NCBI RefSeq assembly: GCF_014651635.1
Contig: NZ_BMXG01000002.1
Span: forward strand, 62,001-126,000
Reading direction: 5' to 3'
DNA: 64,000 nucleotides
Source of the DNA: Cerasicoccus arenae
GTDB taxonomy: Bacteria > Verrucomicrobiota > Verrucomicrobiia > Opitutales > Cerasicoccaceae
Positions 17,603 through 26,126 of this stretch are shown piece by piece; position 1 is the first letter of the stretch, and every line of letters starts with the position of its first letter. The notes under the pieces were generated by a model. It was not told the origin of the DNA. It was given only the letters and a program-made list of their open reading frames with translations, and did not search any database. Both the position numbers and the translations under genes were made by a program.

Positions 17603-18907
17603 TTAGACCTGCGCGAGCGCTTGGTCGAGGTCGGCTATGATGTCTTCCGGGTCTTCGATACCAATGGAGAGGCGAACGTAGTCCTCGGTGACCCCTGCTG
17701 TAACTTGTTCGTCGGACGAGAGCTGGCTGTGGGTCGTGCTGGCAGGATGGATCGCGAGGCTCTTGGCGTCGCCGATGTTCGCCAAATGGCTGAAGAGCTT
17801 GAGCGATTCGATGAACTTACGACCCTCGGCCATGCCGCCCTTGACTCCGAAGCCGAGTAACGCACCCGCGCCGCCGATCAGGTATTTCTCGGCTAGCTCG
17901 TGACTTGGGTGGTCGGGCATGCCTGGGTAGTTGACCCAGCTGGTTTTATCATGATCCCGGAGGAATTCGGCGACCTTCATCGCATTGCTGCAATGTTGGC
18001 GCATGCGCAGGTGTAGCGTCTCAATGCCGAGTAGCGTTAGGAAACTGTTGTGCGGGGATTGGCACGCTCCCAGGTCGCGCAAGAGTTGCAATCGCATTTT
18101 CATGGCAAAGGCGATGTTTGCGCCGCCTGCCGGTTCAAAGGACTTGAAGGCGTCCCAGTGGACAAGTCCGTGGTAGCTCGGGTCCGCTGTGGTAAAGCCT
18201 GGGTGTCGGCCCTGTCCCCAGTCAAAATTACCTCCGTCAACGATCATACCGCCGATCGCGACGCCGTGGCCGCCGAGGAACTTTGTTGTCGAATGGACGA
18301 CAATATTGGCACCGTGCTCAAGCGGGCGGCAAATGGCCGGTGAAAGGGCAGTGTTATCAATGATCAGCGGGATTCCGTTGGCGGCGGCAATTGCGCCGAC
18401 TTCTTCAAACGGGAAAATGTTCAGGCGTGGGTTGCCAAGACTTTCGCCAAAGAAGGCCTTGGTGTTGGGCTTGATCGCAGCGGCGAAACTAGCTGGGTCC
18501 TCTGCGTCAACAAAGCTGACCTCGATGCCGAGCTTGGGTAGAGTGTGGTGGAAAAGGTTGTAAGTGCCGCCGTAGAGCTGAGCCACAGAGACGATGTGGT
18601 CACCTGCCCCAGCCAGATTAAGAATGCAGTTGGAAATTGCCGCCGAACCACTTGCGTAGGCCAAGCCTGCTGTGCCACCTTCGAGCGCCGCAACCCGTTT
18701 TTCGAGCACGTCGGTGGTGGGATTCATGATGCGGGTGTAGATATTACCTAGCTCTTTGAGGCCGAAAAGATTCGCTGCGTGTTCAGTGTCGCGAAACACG
18801 TAGCTCGTGGTCTGATAGATTGGCACCGCGCGGCTTAGTGTGTCGGAGTCGGGCGTATGGCCTGCGTGAAGAGAAAGGGTTCCAGTTCCGGGCTTTTGGT
18901 GGCTCAT
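17603..18907 (-). CDS. metY: O-acetylhomoserine sulfhydrylase (Cys/Met metabolism PLP enzyme)
   Basis: 434 residues, the full length of MetY-type enzymes and longer than typical MetB/Met[24 protein letters not shown] is the family signature, LIIDNT at 181-186 gives the cofactor-pairing Asp, and [11 protein letters not shown] carries the PLP lysine (Lys209). It makes homocysteine from O-acetylhomoserine and sulfide, the direct sulfhydrylation route to methionine. Downstream is a lipoprotein gene and upstream, after 85 bases, arfB on the same strand. No convincing S-adenosylmethionine riboswitch was found in the short leader. Confidence 0.93.
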   Translation of the reverse strand: MSHQKPGTGTLSLHAGHTPDSDTLSRAVPIYQTTSYVFRDTEHAANLFGLKELGNIYTRIMNPTTDVLEKRVAALEGGTAGLAYASGSAAISNCILNLAGAGDHIVSVAQLYGGTYNLFHHTLPKLGIEVSFVDAEDPASFAAAIKPNTKAFFGESLGNPRLNIFPFEEVGAIAAANGIPLIIDNTALSPAICRPLEHGANIVVHSTTKFLGGHGVAIGGMIVDGGNFDWGQGRHPGFTTADPSYHGLVHWDAFKSFEPAGGANIAFAMKMRLQLLRDLGACQSPHNSFLTLLGIETLHLRMRQHCSNAMKVAEFLRDHDKTSWVNYPGMPDHPSHELAEKYLIGGAGALLGFGVKGGMAEGRKFIESLKLFSHLANIGDAKSLAIHPASTTHSQLSSDEQVTAGVTEDYVRLSIGIEDPEDIIADLDQALAQV

Positions 18908-18992
18908 AAGGGTGTTTTATTAGGAGGGATTTGCCGAGAGGTAAACCTTGAATTCGGCACGTGTTACATGAAAAAAATGCTTCTTGGCGGGC

Positions 18993-19403
18993 TTATTCTG
19001 GGCGGCGGCGCATGGCCTTTTTCTCGCCCTGCTTTTTCTTTGATTCGACACGGCGCTTTTGGGAATTGCGAGTCGGTCGGGTGGGGCGGCGCTTCTTTTC
19101 GATTTTGGTCGCCGCTAGAATGATTTCCCTGAGGCGTTTGAGTGCGAGTTCACGGTTCATCTCCAGCGAACGCGAATCCTGCGCCTTGATGATGATGACG
19201 CCACTATCGGTGATACGGTGGTCCTGATGGCCGAGTAGGCGTTCCCGATAAAAAGTCGGTAGAGAGGAGGCTCGGATATCGAAGAAGAGCTGTGCGGCGC
19301 AAGAGGTCTTGTTGACGTGTTGTCCGCCGGGACCTTGCGCACGCACCATCTGCCACTGGATTTCAGTGTCTGGAATGATGACTTTGGTGGAGAGGCGCAG
19401 CAT
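18993..19403 (-). CDS. arfB: Alternative ribosome-rescue factor / peptidyl-tRNA hydrolase ArfB
   Basis: 136 residues. The release-factor GGQ motif occurs as AQGPGGQHVNK with Gln28, and the C-terminal 45 residues are rich in Lys and Arg (KKRRPTRPTRNSQKRRVESK), the tail that enters the empty mRNA channel of stalled ribosomes. Length matches E. coli YaeJ (about 140). It hydrolyses peptidyl-tRNA on non-stop complexes. A 12-base G tract lies about 45 bases upstream of its ATG. Confidence 0.93.
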   Translation of the reverse strand: MLRLSTKVIIPDTEIQWQMVRAQGPGGQHVNKTSCAAQLFFDIRASSLPTFYRERLLGHQDHRITDSGVIIIKAQDSRSLEMNRELALKRLREIILAATKIEKKRRPTRPTRNSQKRRVESKKKQGEKKAMRRRPE

Positions 19404-19445
19404 TTCGCTTTTAGGGAAGTTCGGTTGGTGGTAGGCGGCGAGTTC

Positions 19446-19457
19446 GGGGGGGGGGGG
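19446..19457. repeat. G12 homopolymer tract in the arfB/iclR-like intergenic region
   Basis: Twelve consecutive G on the plus strand, between the divergently transcribed arfB (ATG at 19403) and the IclR-like gene (ATG at 19609). Length change in such a tract could alter promoter spacing; whether it varies is unknown. Confidence 0.9.
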
Positions 19458-19592
19458 AGATTTAGCTCATGCGTTTAAAGATAAGGCTGTCTCGCCAATT
19501 CGCGCAAAACAAAACCATGCGGAGTACCATCGTGATGTTTTCACTGTTCATTGTTGACTTGGTAGCTGGATGTTCCTTTGGTGGAATAAATG

Positions 19593-19605
19593 TTCTATAT
19601 ATGAA
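19593..19605. promoter_or_regulatory. Candidate operator before the IclR-like gene
   Basis: TTC-N7-GAA dyad with an AT-rich centre (TTCTATATATGAA), three bases before the chosen ATG of the IclR-like regulator. IclR-family proteins often bind dyads overlapping their own promoter, so this may be an autoregulatory site. The match is short and the call is weak. Confidence 0.25.
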
Positions 19606-19608
19606 ATA

Positions 19609-20358
19609 ATGAGTGTAAAAGCCGACCATTCAAGTGACGCAAAGATTGATCCTGCTCCCGCTCTGACGCGTGGTTTGGCGCTGCTTGCTATTTTGGGGCG
19701 TGATGGGCAGAGCTCACTGGAAGCGTTGGTGCGGAAGACTGGTTGGCCAAAGTCGTCTGTATGGCGCTATTTACAGGCCCTAGAGTCTTTGGGGGCTGTG
19801 CATCAAGACGATGGATCAAAGCTTTGGGAAGCGCGGCAGGCATTAAGATCGGTCGCTAGCCTAGAGAGTCTGGCGCTCGAAGAGGCGCGCCGGATTTTGC
19901 CCGTTTGGGCGAAGGAAGTGAAATGCTGCGTAGAGCTTTATCGCGTGGGCGTTGCCTCTTTGGTGCTAATTGATAGAGCCGAACCAGAAGACGAAATTGT
20001 ATCGATACGTGCGCGGATTGGTTTTCAGCGCGATCTAGAGGAGTTGGAGGCCACGGTCTTAATTTATTTCGCTTTCCAGAATATGGTGCTACCCGAAGCC
20101 AATACATGGGTATGGGATGAGGGGCGGAAGCGCAAGGTCGATCCATCTGCTGCCGCAATGCGTATTAATGAAGCCCGCACTTTCAATTGGGCGCAGGACA
20201 ATGATTTTAATGAATTTGGCATCCGCCGCTTTGCTTGCCCGATACTCGATGGCGATCAGCTCGTTGGTGTGATCGCCATTGCGCAAAGGCAGACGCCACG
20301 TGCTGAGCGGGACAAGCTGCTATTGATAGAAACCATCCGAACCAACCTTAACCCATGA
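19609..20358 (+). CDS. IclR-like transcriptional regulator
   Basis: 249 residues from ATG 19609 (MSVKADHSS); an in-frame ATG at 19570 would add 13 hydrophobic and aromatic residues that do not look like part of a regulator. Residues about 15-75 form a winged helix-turn-helix (ALTRGLALLAIL ... SLEALVRKTGWPKSSVWRYLQALESLG), the IclR pattern. The C-terminal part ends FACPILDGDQLVGVIAIAQ, like the end of the IclR effector domain. The stop overlaps the ATG of the sulfatase gene by four bases (ATGA), so the regulator and sulfatase are one unit. It probably controls sulfatase and perhaps the neighbouring uronate operon; the effector is unknown. Confidence 0.75.
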   Translation: MSVKADHSSDAKIDPAPALTRGLALLAILGRDGQSSLEALVRKTGWPKSSVWRYLQALESLGAVHQDDGSKLWEARQALRSVASLESLALEEARRILPVWAKEVKCCVELYRVGVASLVLIDRAEPEDEIVSIRARIGFQRDLEELEATVLIYFAFQNMVLPEANTWVWDEGRKRKVDPSAAAMRINEARTFNWAQDNDFNEFGIRRFACPILDGDQLVGVIAIAQRQTPRAERDKLLLIETIRTNLNP

Positions 20359-21863
20359 ATATCCTCTACATCGATATCGATTCGTTACGGCCTGACCATC
20401 TTGGCTGCTATGGCTACCATCGTGAGACTAGCCCTAATCTTGACGCGATTGCCGCCGAAGGCTTGCGCTTCACTAACTGCTATGCGCCGGATGCCCCATG
20501 CCTCCCAAGTCGCACTGCGATGACGACAGGTCGCTGCGGCATCCACACGGGAGTTATCAATCATGGCGGTGTGGCATCTCAACCGTTTATATGGGGAGAA
20601 GATCGGCATTTCTTCTGCGACATGACTCAGCCCAATTGGGCCAACCAATTTCAGAAAAAGGGTTACCACACCGTAGCCTTTAGTCCGTTTGCACAACGGC
20701 ATGGTGCCTGGCATTGGTACGCTGGTTTTATGGAAATCCACAATACTGGTGGTAACGGCCAAGAAACTGCGGATATGATTGCGCCTCAGGTGACCGATTG
20801 GTTCGAGCGAAAAGGCAGTGACGAAAAACCGTTCTTCATGTGGGTGAATGTTTGGGACCCACACACGCCGTATCGCACCCCATTGGACTACGGAAACCCC
20901 TTCGCTGACGAACCGATTCCCGAATGGTACTCCGAGGAGGTTCGTCAGGAGCATTGGAAGCAAGCGGGGCCGCACTCTGCACAAGAGGTTAACGGTTACT
21001 CGCCCCGCCCAGAGTGGATGTTTAATGGCTCGCGGCCAGATGTAGAAGCTCGACAGCCGGTCTCCATCGATAGCATGAAGGAGGCGCGCGCAATGTTTGA
21101 TGGCTATGACTGTGGCGTGGCTTATGCGGACTACTACGTTGGCCAGATTATCCAGTCACTGAAGGATCAAGGGCTCTATGAAAACACGGCTATCATCATT
21201 TCTGCCGACCACGGTGAAAATCTGGGCGAGCTGAATGTCTATGGCGACCACCAGACGGCTGACCAATTCACCTGCAATATTCCCATGATCGTACGTTGGC
21301 CCGGCGTTACTGATGATCGTGCCGGTCAATCCGATGATCGCTTGATGTATTCACTCGATATGGCGGCAACATCGCTTGAGCTATCGGGCAGGGCAGTGCC
21401 GGATTGCTGGGATGGCATAGGCTTTGCGTCGCAACTGAATGAGCCGAATAAAGCCCATCGCGACACTCTGGTCATTTCGCAGGCAGCTTGGTGCTGTCAA
21501 CGCGCCGCCCGTTGGGATGACTACATATTTATCGAGACCTATCACGATTCCTGGCATGACTACCCGGACTTAATGCTTTTCGATTTGGCGAATGACCCGC
21601 ACGAGCAAAATAACCTTGCCGAATCAAAACCCGAACTCCTGCAGAAGGGACAGGGTATCATTGCAAAGTGGAAAGAAGAAATGATGGTGTCTTCGCGTTT
21701 TGACATTGATCCGATGAATACCGTGCTCGCCGAAGGTGGCTCACTGCACAGCAAGGAAGATGGAGTAAAATATCTGAAGCGTCTGCGTGAAACGGGGCGT
21801 GGTGAAGCCGCGGATCGTCTTGCCAAGAAACATGGTGTGGTGGAGTCGCAACCCACTGCATAA
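20355..21863 (+). CDS. Type I (formylglycine) sulfatase, arylsulfatase family
   Basis: 502 residues. DIDSLRPDHLGCYG at 7-20 supplies metal ligands, CLPSRTAMTTGR starting at Cys49 is the C-x-P-S-R signature whose Cys is converted to formylglycine, and ISADHGENLGE near 283 holds the Asp/His metal pair. No signal peptide is visible, so it is predicted cytoplasmic, unlike many polysaccharide sulfatases; it would then act on imported small sugars. A cytoplasmic GH88 hydrolase is encoded in the facing operon, fitting desulfation of sulfated unsaturated oligosaccharides. Substrate unproven. Maturation would need an anaerobic or FGE-type enzyme not seen here. Confidence 0.9.
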   Translation: MNILYIDIDSLRPDHLGCYGYHRETSPNLDAIAAEGLRFTNCYAPDAPCLPSRTAMTTGRCGIHTGVINHGGVASQPFIWGEDRHFFCDMTQPNWANQFQKKGYHTVAFSPFAQRHGAWHWYAGFMEIHNTGGNGQETADMIAPQVTDWFERKGSDEKPFFMWVNVWDPHTPYRTPLDYGNPFADEPIPEWYSEEVRQEHWKQAGPHSAQEVNGYSPRPEWMFNGSRPDVEARQPVSIDSMKEARAMFDGYDCGVAYADYYVGQIIQSLKDQGLYENTAIIISADHGENLGELNVYGDHQTADQFTCNIPMIVRWPGVTDDRAGQSDDRLMYSLDMAATSLELSGRAVPDCWDGIGFASQLNEPNKAHRDTLVISQAAWCCQRAARWDDYIFIETYHDSWHDYPDLMLFDLANDPHEQNNLAESKPELLQKGQGIIAKWKEEMMVSSRFDIDPMNTVLAEGGSLHSKEDGVKYLKRLRETGRGEAADRLAKKHGVVESQPTA

Positions 21864-21878
21864 ACAAATTATCTAAAG

Positions 21879-21911
21879 TAAAGCGCCCGGACTATTCGTC
21901 CGGGCGCTTTA
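21879..21911. terminator. Bidirectional Rho-independent terminator
   Basis: A perfect 13-base-pair stem (left arm 21880-21892, right arm 21898-21910) with a five-base loop TATTC, bounded by A-rich and T-rich ends so that it works for both strands. It sits between the convergent sulfatase and KDPG aldolase genes. Confidence 0.9.
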
Positions 21912-21936
21912 TTATTAACGATTGAAAAGGTAGAGT

Positions 21937-22563
21937 TTAAACTTCGGCTGCTTTTGCGAGAGCGTCTTTGACCTGTTGCGTAATGCCAGCCCAGTCACCT
22001 GAAGCAATCTGCGCCTTCGTCGCCAACCAGGAACCACCGATGGCGAATACTTCCGGCATGGCCAGATACTCCAGCATGTTGTCGAGCGATACGCCGCCAG
22101 TGGGGCAGAACTTTACGCCAAGATTGCTGTAGGGCGCGCACATCGCCTTGAGCATCTTCGTGCCGCCAGCAGCGCCGGCGGGGAAGAATTTCAAGCGTTT
22201 GCAACCTGCCTTGTAGGCCATCTGGATATCAGTGGGAGTCATCACGCCGGGAATGAATGGGACATTCTTGCTCTTGAAGTAGGCGATGGTTTCGGGGTCT
22301 GTGCCCGGTGCCAAGCCAAACTTACTGCCAGCGTCGATTGCGCGTTGCGCCTGCTCAGCAGTAACGACGGTGCCAGCGCCCACGAGCATATCAGGAAACT
22401 TGTTCGCGATGCGCTCGATAGCCTCGGCGGCGGCGGCGGTGCGGAATGTGACTTCAATGATATTAAGCCCACCCGCGATAAGTGCTTCGGCCAAAGGCAC
22501 GGCGTCGTTCGCGTTATCGATGACGATGACCGGTATGACCGGAAATTGATCTAAGTCTGCCAT
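21937..22563 (-). CDS. eda: KDPG/KHG aldolase
   Basis: 208 residues. IIEVTFRT at 35-42 gives the catalytic Glu37 and Arg41, and RLKFFPA at 123-129 gives the Schiff-base Lys125; these match E. coli Eda Glu45 and Lys133. It cleaves 2-keto-3-deoxy-6-phosphogluconate to pyruvate and glyceraldehyde-3-phosphate. It is the last gene of the seven-gene GH88 operon, consistent with the end point of uronate breakdown, but no KDG kinase gene is nearby, so the phosphorylated substrate must come from elsewhere or the substrate differs. The bidirectional terminator follows 26 bases on. Confidence 0.93.
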   Translation of the reverse strand: MADLDQFPVIPVIVIDNANDAVPLAEALIAGGLNIIEVTFRTAAAAEAIERIANKFPDMLVGAGTVVTAEQAQRAIDAGSKFGLAPGTDPETIAYFKSKNVPFIPGVMTPTDIQMAYKAGCKRLKFFPAGAAGGTKMLKAMCAPYSNLGVKFCPTGGVSLDNMLEYLAMPEVFAIGGSWLATKAQIASGDWAGITQQVKDALAKAAEV

Positions 22564-22582
22564 AATGTTGTTGGTTGTTTAA

Positions 22583-23356
22583 TTAAAGCCGAGGCATAGT
22601 CAATGCGCCATCGATCATAATCACTTGGCCGGTGGAGTAGGGGAAGTCTCCGCGTGATAATGCGCCAACAGCCTTGCCGATATCCTCAGGTAAGCCCCAA
22701 CGCTTTGTAACGCAAAGTCCGTCACTGATGAGCTTATCATATTTGTCGGTTACGCCGCTGGTCATATCGGTTTTGATGACGCCTGGGCGAATCTCATAGA
22801 CCGGAATGTTATACTCACCAAGCCGCGCCGCGAAGAGCTGAGACATCATTGCTATGCCAGCCTTGGATACGCAGTATTCACCGCGATTTACGGAGACGAC
22901 TGTTGCCGAGATCGAGCCGACATTGATAATCGTAAAGAACTCATCAGGGTTGGCTTCCTTCTGCTCGATCATCCAGTTGGCCGCACTTTGCGATAGAAAA
23001 TAAGGGCCCTTGACGTTGGTGCCCACGACGTAATCGAAGCTTTCCTCGGTGGCTTCCAGTATATCCTTACGCTCTTTCGGTGCGACGCCCGCGTTGTTCA
23101 CGAGGACGTTGAGTTTGCCGAAACGCTCCTTGATGGAGCCGAGCATGGAAGCACGGGCATCGGCGGAACCGATGTCACCCTGACAGTAAAGCACTTCTGC
23201 GCCGAGTGCCTTGAGTTTTTCAATCGGCTCGCTGACTTGAGACTCGTCGCGCATCCCGTTGATGGCGACGTTGAAGCCCAATTCTGCCAGCCGAGCGGCG
23301 CAGCCGAAGCCAATGCCTCGACTGCCGCCCGTAACAAATGCAACTGGTTTGCTCAT
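22583..23356 (-). CDS. Short-chain dehydrogenase/reductase in uronate operon
   Basis: 257 residues, classical SDR. TGGSRGIG at 9-16 binds the cofactor, NNAG at 87-90, and Ser148, Tyr161 (YCVSK) and Lys165 form the catalytic set. General annotation would be 3-ketoacyl-ACP reductase, but its place between a Gfo/Idh oxidoreductase (stop two bases before its ATG) and KDPG aldolase makes sugar-acid oxidation or reduction more likely, for example a role like KduD on a deoxy-keto-uronate. The cofactor preference is not certain: Asn33-Gly-Met-Arg36 after strand two would tolerate NADP. Confidence 0.85.
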   Translation of the reverse strand: MSKPVAFVTGGSRGIGFGCAARLAELGFNVAINGMRDESQVSEPIEKLKALGAEVLYCQGDIGSADARASMLGSIKERFGKLNVLVNNAGVAPKERKDILEATEESFDYVVGTNVKGPYFLSQSAANWMIEQKEANPDEFFTIINVGSISATVVSVNRGEYCVSKAGIAMMSQLFAARLGEYNIPVYEIRPGVIKTDMTSGVTDKYDKLISDGLCVTKRWGLPEDIGKAVGALSRGDFPYSTGQVIMIDGALTMPRL

Positions 23357-23358
23357 GA

Positions 23359-24510
23359 TTATGCCTGTAGTTCAGGAAGGTCGAGCCAGCGGCGCTCTTC
23401 CGAGCTCTTGAGGCCGTATTCTGCGAGCTGAACGCCCTTGGCACCTTCGAGGAGGTTCCAGCGGAATGGTTCGTCAAGCACGACGTGGCGAAGGAACATT
23501 TCCCACTGGATCTTAAACGCATTGTCGTAAGTTTCCTGTTCTGGAACCTTCTGCCAGCCGTCAAAGAAGTCGATTGGGTTCTTGATGTCAGGGTTCCAGA
23601 CTGGGCGCGGCGTGTTGCCGTAGTGCTGGGTCCAAACGTCACGCAAGCCGACAATGGCGCTGCCCTTTGTACCGTCGATCTGCATGGTTAGTAGGTCGTC
23701 ACGGCGGACACGGACATTCCAAGACGAATTGAAGTGGCAGATGACGCCGTTTTCCAACTCGAAGGTTGAGTAGGCAGAGTCGTCAGCGGTGCACTTGTAG
23801 GGCTTACCTTCTTCGTCGATTCGCTCCGGAATGTGTGTCGCTGCGAGACATGACACGCTCTTGACCGGACCAAAGAGATTGTCGATCACGTAGCGCCAGT
23901 GGCAGAGCATGTCGATGATCATGCCGCCGCCGTCTTCCTTGCGATAGTTCCAGGATGGGCGTTGAGGTGGCACAGTGTGGCCTTCAAATACCCAATAACC
24001 GAACTCACCGCGGACCGACATGATTTCGCCGAAGAAACCGTTTTCCATGAGGCGCTTGGCCTTGACGAGACCGGGCAGCCAGAGCTTGTCCTGAACAACA
24101 CCGTTCTTCACACCAGCATCACGGCAGATTTCATAAAGCTTGTGTGCATCCTCAGTCGTGATCGCAGTCGGCTTTTCGCAGTAGACGTGCTTGCCAGCAG
24201 CGGCGGCTTTCTTGACGGCGTCGAAGCGGCGCAGTGTGGTTTGCGCGTCGAAGTAAATTGGATATGCCGGATCATTCATCACGCTGTCGAGATCGGTCGT
24301 GTATTTCTCGACTGAAGTCTTAGCGATGAGTTCCTTGAGCTTGATTTCATTACGGCCAACGAGGATGGGGTCAGGCATGATGACCTCGGTTGGGCTTACC
24401 TTGACGCCGCCTTGCTTGATGATCGCGTCGATGGAACGAAGCAGATGCTGGTTGGTGCCCATGCGTCCCGTGACGCCGTTCATGATGATGCCGATTCTAT
24501 GTGTTTTCAT
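23359..24510 (-). CDS. Gfo/Idh/MocA family oxidoreductase
   Basis: 383 residues from ATG 24510 (MKTHRIGIIMNG). A frame runs up to 24663, but that would overlap the upstream isomerase gene by more than 100 bases and the added residues are low-complexity. The N-terminal Rossmann site reads GIIMNGVTGRMG, an unusual form with an insertion reminiscent of dihydrodipicolinate reductase; KHVYCEKPTAI is the standard Gfo/Idh EKP motif. The C-terminal half (WNYRKEDGGGMIIDMLCHWRYVID) contains the conserved GGG-Asp-x3-His-type active region. It should oxidise or reduce a sugar or sugar acid with NAD(P). Part of the GH88 operon. Confidence 0.87.
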   Translation of the reverse strand: MKTHRIGIIMNGVTGRMGTNQHLLRSIDAIIKQGGVKVSPTEVIMPDPILVGRNEIKLKELIAKTSVEKYTTDLDSVMNDPAYPIYFDAQTTLRRFDAVKKAAAAGKHVYCEKPTAITTEDAHKLYEICRDAGVKNGVVQDKLWLPGLVKAKRLMENGFFGEIMSVRGEFGYWVFEGHTVPPQRPSWNYRKEDGGGMIIDMLCHWRYVIDNLFGPVKSVSCLAATHIPERIDEEGKPYKCTADDSAYSTFELENGVICHFNSSWNVRVRRDDLLTMQIDGTKGSAIVGLRDVWTQHYGNTPRPVWNPDIKNPIDFFDGWQKVPEQETYDNAFKIQWEMFLRHVVLDEPFRWNLLEGAKGVQLAEYGLKSSEERRWLDLPELQA

Positions 24511-24541
24511 ATCGATATTTGGTAAATTGTTGGAGGAGAGG

Positions 24542-25354
24542 TTAGACGTGGGTTTTATAAGCGGAGATAATCTTTTCGAGATACTCATCTTGATCAGTCG
24601 CCCAGTGACGGGCGGAGAAAACTTCGACTTCGATCCAGCCGTTGAAGCCGGTGGACTCGACAAGCTGGCGAATGCCGCGGTTATCGATGCAGCCTTCGCC
24701 CATCAAGCCACGGTCGTTGAGCATGTCGGCAGTGGGGGTCATCCAATCGCAGACATGAAAGCCAATGATGCGTTTGCCTGCGCGCTTGATTTCCTGCTCA
24801 AGCTGTGGGTCCCACCAGATGTGGTAAACATCGGCAGCGATGCCAACCCACTCGTCGCCGAGCTGGTCGATCATGTCGTTGCATTGGCCAATGGTATTTA
24901 CCGCACTGCGGCAGTCGGCATACATCGGGTGCAGTGGTTCGATGGAAAGCATGACGCCGACCTTGCTTGCGTGCTCAATCAGTGAACTAATGCCTTCGGT
25001 GATCTGCTTGCGGTTCTCGGTAATGCTCAACTCAGGCTTGGCTCCACAGACAAGCACGACTTGTGGCGCGCCAACGGCGGCAGCTTCGTCGAGCGCCTTG
25101 ATGTTGTCATCGAACGCGGCTTGCCTTTCGGCGGCATTGAGATGCGGATAAAAACCACTGCGCACGAGCGACACTGCTTTGAGGCCATGGTCATCGAGCA
25201 TCTTTTTGGACTCCGCGAGCGGCCGGCTGTCGAGCCATTGGCGCCAGAGGCCGACGCCGGGCACGCCAGCAGCGGAATACTTGGCGCAAGCCGTGGGGAG
25301 GTCCCAAGGCTTGGTGGTCATCGTGTGAATCGCGAGTCGGTCGAGGTTTTCCAT
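24542..25354 (-). CDS. TIM-barrel sugar isomerase/epimerase (second of two)
   Basis: 270 residues of the xylose-isomerase-like AP endonuclease 2 fold. Metal-site pattern: SIEPLHPMY (Glu), ADVYHIWW (Asp-x2-His), IGFHVCDWM (His-x2-Asp) and WIEVEVFS (Glu) in the usual order. These enzymes isomerise or epimerise keto-sugars and inosose-like compounds. It lies two bases after the stop of a related isomerase gene at 25357; the two share only the fold and residue pattern, so they probably do different steps. Substrate unknown; context is unsaturated uronate catabolism. Confidence 0.85.
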   Translation of the reverse strand: MENLDRLAIHTMTTKPWDLPTACAKYSAAGVPGVGLWRQWLDSRPLAESKKMLDDHGLKAVSLVRSGFYPHLNAAERQAAFDDNIKALDEAAAVGAPQVVLVCGAKPELSITENRKQITEGISSLIEHASKVGVMLSIEPLHPMYADCRSAVNTIGQCNDMIDQLGDEWVGIAADVYHIWWDPQLEQEIKRAGKRIIGFHVCDWMTPTADMLNDRGLMGEGCIDNRGIRQLVESTGFNGWIEVEVFSARHWATDQDEYLEKIISAYKTHV

Positions 25355-25356
25355 GA

Positions 25357-26115
25357 CTATGAATTGATTAGGGCGTGTAATGTCTTGGCGTCGTCGCGGA
25401 GTTGGTCTGGCTGGTCACCTTTAACAAACTCAAAGATGATGTAGCGGTCGCCATCGGCTTCGCGGATGATTTTCAAATATTCGGTCCAAGGCTCGACGCC
25501 ATCTGCCAGTGGGTGACGATCCTTCCAGCCAGCGGGGCCCCAATGAAAGCAATGCACGTGCGCCATGTGGGGGAGGGCAGCCTTTAGCTCAGGAATGTCG
25601 CCTTCGAACGTGCCACCTGTCCGTGGTTGCCAGTAGAGTTTAAGCTCTGGTCGACCAACTTCGGCGAGTAATTGATGCGCGGATTCCTGCGTGTCCGTCA
25701 ATGTACCGCCGTGGTATTCCAGTGCAACTGTGACGCCAACTGCCTTGGCCGCATCAACTGCTTTTTGCAGGGAAATAACCACCTCGGCGCGTTCTTCCAT
25801 GAAGGCGTCGGCAGAGCCTTTCTCACCAGCCCAAACGCGGATCACCGGTGCACCAAGTGCTTGCGCAGTGGCTAGCGTGTCCTCGAAGGTGCCTGACTCT
25901 GCATTGCATCGGTAATATGAGCCGTAGGATGGAATTGCTAAGCCCGCCGCTTTGGTCTTTGCTTTGATTTCCTTTGCGAGGGCAAGTTCACCAGGCTTGG
26001 CGTGAACATCACCGCCCCACTCAATCCCGTCGATACCGCACTCCTTGGTGAGTGCGATGATCTCGTCGACGGAAAGTGGGCGAAAGGTGATAGAGGTGAG
26101 GCCAGTTTTTAGCAT
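25357..26115 (-). CDS. TIM-barrel sugar isomerase/epimerase (first of two)
   Basis: 252 residues from ATG 26115 (MLKTGLTSITFRPL). A longer frame to 26211 would overlap the GH88 gene and encodes a non-conserved leader, so it is rejected. CGIDGIEWGGDVH, VALEYHGG (metal Glu), HVHCFHWG (His) and YIIFEFVKGD (Glu) are in the order expected of the sugar phosphate isomerase/epimerase family. It follows the GH88 gene after 11 bases. The substrate could be the keto-form of a product of the GH88 reaction; this is inference from position. Confidence 0.83.
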   Translation of the reverse strand: MLKTGLTSITFRPLSVDEIIALTKECGIDGIEWGGDVHAKPGELALAKEIKAKTKAAGLAIPSYGSYYRCNAESGTFEDTLATAQALGAPVIRVWAGEKGSADAFMEERAEVVISLQKAVDAAKAVGVTVALEYHGGTLTDTQESAHQLLAEVGRPELKLYWQPRTGGTFEGDIPELKAALPHMAHVHCFHWGPAGWKDRHPLADGVEPWTEYLKIIREADGDRYIIFEFVKGDQPDQLRDDAKTLHALINS

Positions 26116-26126
26116 GACGGATCCCT

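Noticed and set aside
18908-18992. Possible S-adenosylmethionine riboswitch in the metY leader
   Set aside because: The leader is only 85 bases, and no P1-P4 type pairing or conserved SAM core could be made out.
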